From: Verrucomicrobiota bacterium
GTDB lineage: Bacteria > Verrucomicrobiota > Verrucomicrobiia > Opitutales > Coraliomargaritaceae
Direction of reading: 5' to 3'
NCBI GenBank assembly: GCA_027620575.1
Contig: JAQCDT010000031.1
Span: forward strand, 1 to 10,388
DNA: 10,388 bases
Numbering within the stretch: the first letter of the stretch is position 1; every line of letters starts with the position of its first letter. Below the pieces are notes generated by a model. It was not told the origin of the DNA. It searched no databases and was given only the letters and a program-made list of their open reading frames with translations. Below are positions 7,656-10,388 of the stretch, one piece after another. Both the position numbers and the translations under genes were made by a program.

Positions 7656-7983
7656 TATCCTCAATATTGAATCAAAAGTCGTATCTAATCATCTTAGTAT
7701 TCTAAGACTTCCAGATGAACAAAAGGAAAGATTAGAGAGAATTTATAGACTTCATCGAAGAGGTTATTCCACTCAAAGAATCTGTGATTCCATGAATAAA
7801 AAATATGGGACGATTTTAACGAAGAATAAACCCTACTATCCCTCTCTTATTTGGGTTACTTTGGATAAGTATAAAAAGAGATTAAAGAGAATGAAGACCT
7901 TTGAAGAAGAATATAAGAAGGTCGAATTTTTTAAAGTTGAAAACTGGAATAGTAAAAGTTATCTAAACTATTATGAGAGATGA
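7642..7983 (+). CDS. Small helix-turn-helix protein, possible serine-recombinase fragment
   Basis: 113 residues from a TTG start, 14 bases after glmS. The segment LPDEQKERLERIYRLHRRGYSTQRICDSMNKKYG (residues 23-56) followed by LTKNKPYYPSLIWVTLDKYKKRL resembles the recombinase domain of large serine recombinases, where a GYS-x-x-x-I-x-x-x-x-N helix-turn-helix is followed by a charged turn and a third helix. No catalytic resolvase domain is present. The start is doubtful: the frame opens after an in-frame TAA inside glmS (7606-7608), the only conventional candidate is TTG, and the first ATG is codon 51, in the middle of the motif. It could therefore be a true small DNA-binding protein or the 5'-truncated remnant of a recombinase or other DNA-binding protein. 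Its end overlaps the next gene by 11 bases, which favours translation together. It is rich in Lys and Arg, as expected for DNA binding. Confidence 0.55.
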   Translation: MVNPYILNIESKVVSNHLSILRLPDEQKERLERIYRLHRRGYSTQRICDSMNKKYGTILTKNKPYYPSLIWVTLDKYKKRLKRMKTFEEEYKKVEFFKVENWNSKSYLNYYER

Positions 7984-8467
7984 AACACAAAGGAATATCA
8001 CTATCACTTTCATTATTTTTATTCTAATAACACTTATTAGTTGTGATAAAGTCGTTGAAGAACAGGTCGTTGAGGAACAGGTCGTTGAGGAATCAGAACT
8101 AAACTACAGAAATGATAAATACTACCCTATAAATTCGGACACCCCATATACGGGGAAAATAGTTTCTTATTATGAAAATGGTCAATTTGAAGAAAATGGA
8201 TCATACAAAGACGGTATACTACACGGTTCATGTAAAAGTTATTATGAAAACGGTCAGTTAAGAAGATCAGAGAATTACAAAGACGGAAAACTACACGGTA
8301 TACAGGAATCTTATTACGATAATGGTCAGATGGAATATTCAGGTAATTTCAAATACGGAGAACCAGACGGTTTTTTTAAATATTATGACTATAGTGGTCA
8401 GTTAAGAGATGATTCAAAATATTACATAGACGGAAAATTTATCTACCTCAAAGATCGAATTCGGTAA
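7973..8467 (+). CDS. MORN-repeat (YwqK-like) lipoprotein
   Basis: 164 residues. A hydrophobic signal (about 9-22) ends in the lipobox LISC with Cys24, so Lgt and signal peptidase II should process it to a lipoprotein. Residue +2 is Asp; in enterobacteria that retains lipoproteins in the inner membrane, though the rule may not hold here. An acidic tether of three VVEEQ-type units (27-41) follows. Then come about four 24-residue repeats (66-161), each starting YYxNGQ and continuing through YKDGxLHG, the MORN_2 pattern also annotated as YwqK-family antitoxin. MORN-type repeats form beta-hairpin solenoids that bind proteins or lipids. Whether this one is an immunity protein is unknown; no toxin is recognisable beside it. 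It overlaps the upstream frame by 11 bases and precedes the next gene by 47. No Shine-Dalgarno sequence is seen. Confidence 0.82.
   Translation: MRDETQRNITITFIIFILITLISCDKVVEEQVVEEQVVEESELNYRNDKYYPINSDTPYTGKIVSYYENGQFEENGSYKDGILHGSCKSYYENGQLRRSENYKDGKLHGIQESYYDNGQMEYSGNFKYGEPDGFFKYYDYSGQLRDDSKYYIDGKFIYLKDRIR
8051..8095 (+). repeat. 15-base tandem repeat encoding VVEEQ units
   Basis: Three consecutive 15-base units (8051-8065, 8066-8080, 8081-8095). The second differs from the first by one base and the third departs only in its last codon. They lie in frame just after the lipobox cysteine codon, so changes in copy number would lengthen or shorten the acidic tether without a frameshift. Confidence 0.9.
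8168..8455 (+). repeat. 72-base periodic repeat (MORN_2 units)
   Basis: Four 72-base units encode the 24-residue repeats of the lipoprotein: three clear (residues 66-89, 90-113, 114-137) and a weaker fourth (138-161). Units 1 and 2 still share stretches at the DNA level (tattatgaaaa-ggtca, tacaaagacgg), which suggests fairly recent internal duplication. Confidence 0.75.
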
Positions 8468-8514
8468 GAATAATTCCTTGTAAAAAGGGTACATCTAACA
8501 TTATTAATTTCTAT

Positions 8515-9507
8515 GTGAAAAATAATACTTTAATTACTATATTAACAATTATTACTTTAACATTACTTGTTATTGTAATATTAGGGATATATAAATTTTT
8601 TGAAACAGACAAAAAATTGAAAGAAACGATTAATCTTCACGATGAATCCATTAAAGAAGTACTCAAACTGAAGGATCTAATACAAAAGGATTATTTAGTA
8701 AAATCAATTTCATCCGATAAACAGGAGTACAGTGGGAATCTCTTAAGTGGATTTAAACTCAATGTAGAATATGATGTTCAGATTAAATTAATAGATGAAA
8801 ATTTAAATTACCTAGTAGAATTTCAAAACATCCCCCCACACAAGGATTATGAGAATAGACTAAAAAATATTTCAGTAGTTTTTTTTGATAAGGATAACTT
8901 TGAATTATTGAAAATCGACCTATCTAAACCCTCTAATCAATACGTTAATTCAGAAACTTATCATTCGTCAGGTAAAATAAAACTAACTACGGAAATATAT
9001 GAATTAATAGATTCATGTAGATTTAGTATTCATTCTTTGAGTGAAGAAGAATATCTATCAGAAGAACATACAAAAAATAAAAATTTAGAGGATTGGTCAT
9101 TTTTCCTGAAAAATGGAATGAATATGGATGAAGTCTTTAAACTAATAGGTGAACCAGACTCAAAAAGTGACAAAGACAATACAGAAATATTCAAGTATAT
9201 TAAAGAAGGTCAGATGTATGAATTAATTTTCTCAAATGATAAACTATTATTAGATTTCAATAAAATAAAGTCGTATAAGTTTAGTAATGATGATGATTCC
9301 AGTATTAAAAATAAGTGGAATAAAATATACGAGGGACAAACCCTTGAAAATGTTAAATTAATTTTAGGGAAACCCACATTTGTTTATCCTGGAGATTACA
9401 CCTACAGATATGTGTACGAATATCCTAATTTCGATAAGAAGGGTATTATTATATTTAGGTCTAAAGATAATAAAGTAACATCCATCTCTAAACCTGGATC
9501 ATTTTAA
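8515..9507 (+). CDS. Membrane-anchored protein with two tandem BamE/SmpA-like motifs
   Basis: 330 residues from a GTG start; an overlapping ATG at 8513 reads straight into a stop, and no other in-frame ATG or GTG is close upstream. Residues about 5-27 form one hydrophobic anchor (LITILTIITLTLLVIVILGI). A short Lys/Glu-rich helical stretch follows (30-62), then a beta-rich middle part (about 75-180), then two related modules. Module one has W194, G201-MNMDEVFKLIG-EPD; module two has W268, G274-QTLENVKLILG-KPT. Each shows G-x10-G-x-P, 73 residues apart, followed by Tyr/Phe-rich strands and an NK/DK turn. This is the pattern of the BamE/SmpA/OmlA (and DUF-type BLIP-like) fold, found in envelope proteins that bind partner proteins. 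The body should be periplasmic. It shows no enzymatic motif. It is followed after 2 bases by the next gene, so translation is probably coupled. The exact family is unrecognised. Confidence 0.75.
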   Translation: MKNNTLITILTIITLTLLVIVILGIYKFFETDKKLKETINLHDESIKEVLKLKDLIQKDYLVKSISSDKQEYSGNLLSGFKLNVEYDVQIKLIDENLNYLVEFQNIPPHKDYENRLKNISVVFFDKDNFELLKIDLSKPSNQYVNSETYHSSGKIKLTTEIYELIDSCRFSIHSLSEEEYLSEEHTKNKNLEDWSFFLKNGMNMDEVFKLIGEPDSKSDKDNTEIFKYIKEGQMYELIFSNDKLLLDFNKIKSYKFSNDDDSSIKNKWNKIYEGQTLENVKLILGKPTFVYPGDYTYRYVYEYPNFDKKGIIIFRSKDNKVTSISKPGSF

Positions 9508-9509
9508 GT

Positions 9510-9911
9510 ATGAAAATTAAACTTACCCTACTCCTACTCTGTTTCTGTTCTTCTCTTTTCTCTGATATCTTAGTTTGTACAACTGAAAGTGAATTAGAGG
9601 AAAACAGAAATACTTTCTATCTAGTTAAATATGATGGAATCTATGTTAAAACCGAAAAACTCAAAGATGAATACAACCCTGATGATTCAGATGTCACACC
9701 GTGTTTCATTTTCATTGATGACGAGGACACACTATTGTTAGTGACACCAGTTTGGAGAAGTTCGTACAGGTTTACAGTAATAGATAAAAAGGATAAAATA
9801 TGGGTTAGTGATTCAATGAGTCCTCATATTGATTTCAAAGAGGATATAAAAGAATATCTAAAAGAAAATGACTTTAAGACTCATGGGAAATTTACAATTC
9901 TTGAGAAATAA
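9510..9911 (+). CDS. Small secreted protein of unknown function
   Basis: 133 residues. The N-terminus is a clear signal peptide (MKIKLTLLLLCFCSSLFS, likely cut near residue 18); the early cysteines lack a small residue at -1, so this is not a good lipobox. The mature part is beta-rich and acidic (ESELEENRNTFYLVKYDGIY, PDDSDVTPCFIFIDDEDTLLLV, RFTVIDKKDKIWVSD) and ends in a Lys/Glu-rich helix. Two cysteines remain in the mature chain (DILVC and TPC) and could form a disulphide in the periplasm. It starts 2 bases after the preceding gene and lies 31 bases before the next, so it is part of the same transcript. No family recognised and no catalytic motif visible. Confidence 0.72.
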   Translation: MKIKLTLLLLCFCSSLFSDILVCTTESELEENRNTFYLVKYDGIYVKTEKLKDEYNPDDSDVTPCFIFIDDEDTLLLVTPVWRSSYRFTVIDKKDKIWVSDSMSPHIDFKEDIKEYLKENDFKTHGKFTILEK

Positions 9912-9942
9912 AATGTATCAATCTCTAATCTAATACAATATA

Positions 9943-10305
9943 ATGAACCTTAAAATCCCATCTTTAATCATCGGTCTATCTATTATACTATCTGTTTTTA
10001 TTAATAATTATTTTTCTAAGGATAGATATACTGTTTATCATTCTGGGAATGAAGTTAATAAGAATATTTTCGTTTCTTATCTAACTGATAACCTCACAGG
10101 GAAAATTAAAAGAATAACTTACCGTGTAGAACCACAAAGAGACAATTTTTCAGAACTTTTAACACCTAATTCTATTGGGATAACAGACATGAGTACAGGT
10201 ATTAAAGAAACCCTTCTTGTTAAAAAAATTGATGGGATTTATGAAAACAAACCTTCTAAAGTGAACTTGGATGTACTACAAATAGAACTTCTCCAAAACG
10301 ATTAA
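9943..10305 (+). CDS. Small membrane-anchored protein of unknown function
   Basis: 120 residues with an N-terminal hydrophobic segment (about 5-24, IPSLIIGLSIILSVFINNYF) that acts as an anchor or uncleaved signal, then a beta-rich soluble part of about 95 residues (DRYTVYHSGNEVNKNIFVSY, TGKIKRITYRVEP) presumably in the periplasm. There are no cysteines and no recognisable motif. The ATG is preceded by AT-rich sequence without a Shine-Dalgarno sequence. It follows the secreted protein by 31 bases and precedes another membrane-protein start by 4 bases, so it sits inside the same apparent operon. Confidence 0.7.
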   Translation: MNLKIPSLIIGLSIILSVFINNYFSKDRYTVYHSGNEVNKNIFVSYLTDNLTGKIKRITYRVEPQRDNFSELLTPNSIGITDMSTGIKETLLVKKIDGIYENKPSKVNLDVLQIELLQND

Positions 10306-10309
10306 AAAT

Positions 10310-10388
10310 ATGAACGGTTTGTTGAGTTTAGTTTTTCTCATCATAATGTATCCAATATTAATTATTGGAAGATTAAGTTTCTGGGTTG
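10310..10388 (+). CDS. Start of a membrane protein, 3' end outside window
   Basis: An ATG 4 bases after the previous stop opens a frame that stays open to the window end (26 codons). It reads MNGLLSLVFLIIMYPILIIG then RLSFWV, one hydrophobic segment or a signal anchor. Position and composition match the four genes before it, so it is probably the next member of the cluster. Nothing more can be said of its function. Confidence 0.55.
   Translation, partial: MNGLLSLVFLIIMYPILIIGRLSFWV

Noticed and set aside
7628..7700. Tn7 left or right end
   Set aside because: No TGTGGG-type terminus or repeated TnsB-like sites were found, and no tns genes are in the window; only the target-like glmS end is present.

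Overview
The window looks like a chromosomal segment of a Gram-negative bacterium with an outer membrane and low to moderate GC. A plant/cyanobacteria-like GlgC, carboxynorspermidine decarboxylase, ParB, Lgt, GlmS and near-absence of Shine-Dalgarno sequences before the starts together suggest Verrucomicrobiota (an Opitutae/Puniceicoccales-like lineage). This is inferred from gene content and is not proven; no rRNA or other marker is present.

Positions 1-7627 are a compact housekeeping block. It opens with nspC (polyamine synthesis, 5' end cut by the window edge), followed by an easily missed 52-residue membrane protein with a Ser-His tail. Convergent to these is a minus-strand operon read from about 3459 down to 1368: a secreted coiled-coil LysM protein, the chromosome-partition protein ParB without an adjacent ParA, and an EVE-domain protein. 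Divergent from that operon is lgt (lipoprotein diacylglyceryl transfer), which converges on glgC (ADP-glucose for glycogen). glgC is divergent from glmS (glucosamine-6-phosphate for peptidoglycan and LPS).

Positions 7628-10388 are different: AT-richer in the lines I counted (roughly 23-42% GC per 60 bases, against 40-55% in most core lines sampled), all on the plus strand, tightly packed and mostly unrecognised. The region starts 14 bases after the glmS stop, the place where Tn7-like elements and other islands commonly insert. The first reading frame resembles the helix-turn-helix part of a serine recombinase but lacks an ATG for its first 50 codons, so it may be a truncated remnant. Then come a lipoprotein with MORN-type repeats, a membrane-anchored protein with two tandem BamE/SmpA-like motifs, a secreted protein, a membrane-anchored protein, and the start of another membrane protein cut by the window end. 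Each of these five has an N-terminal signal or membrane segment, so they may form one envelope-associated accessory cluster. I cannot assign its function.

No tRNA, rRNA, CRISPR array, complete insertion sequence or convincing intrinsic terminator was seen. No stretch over 300 bases lacks a gene.
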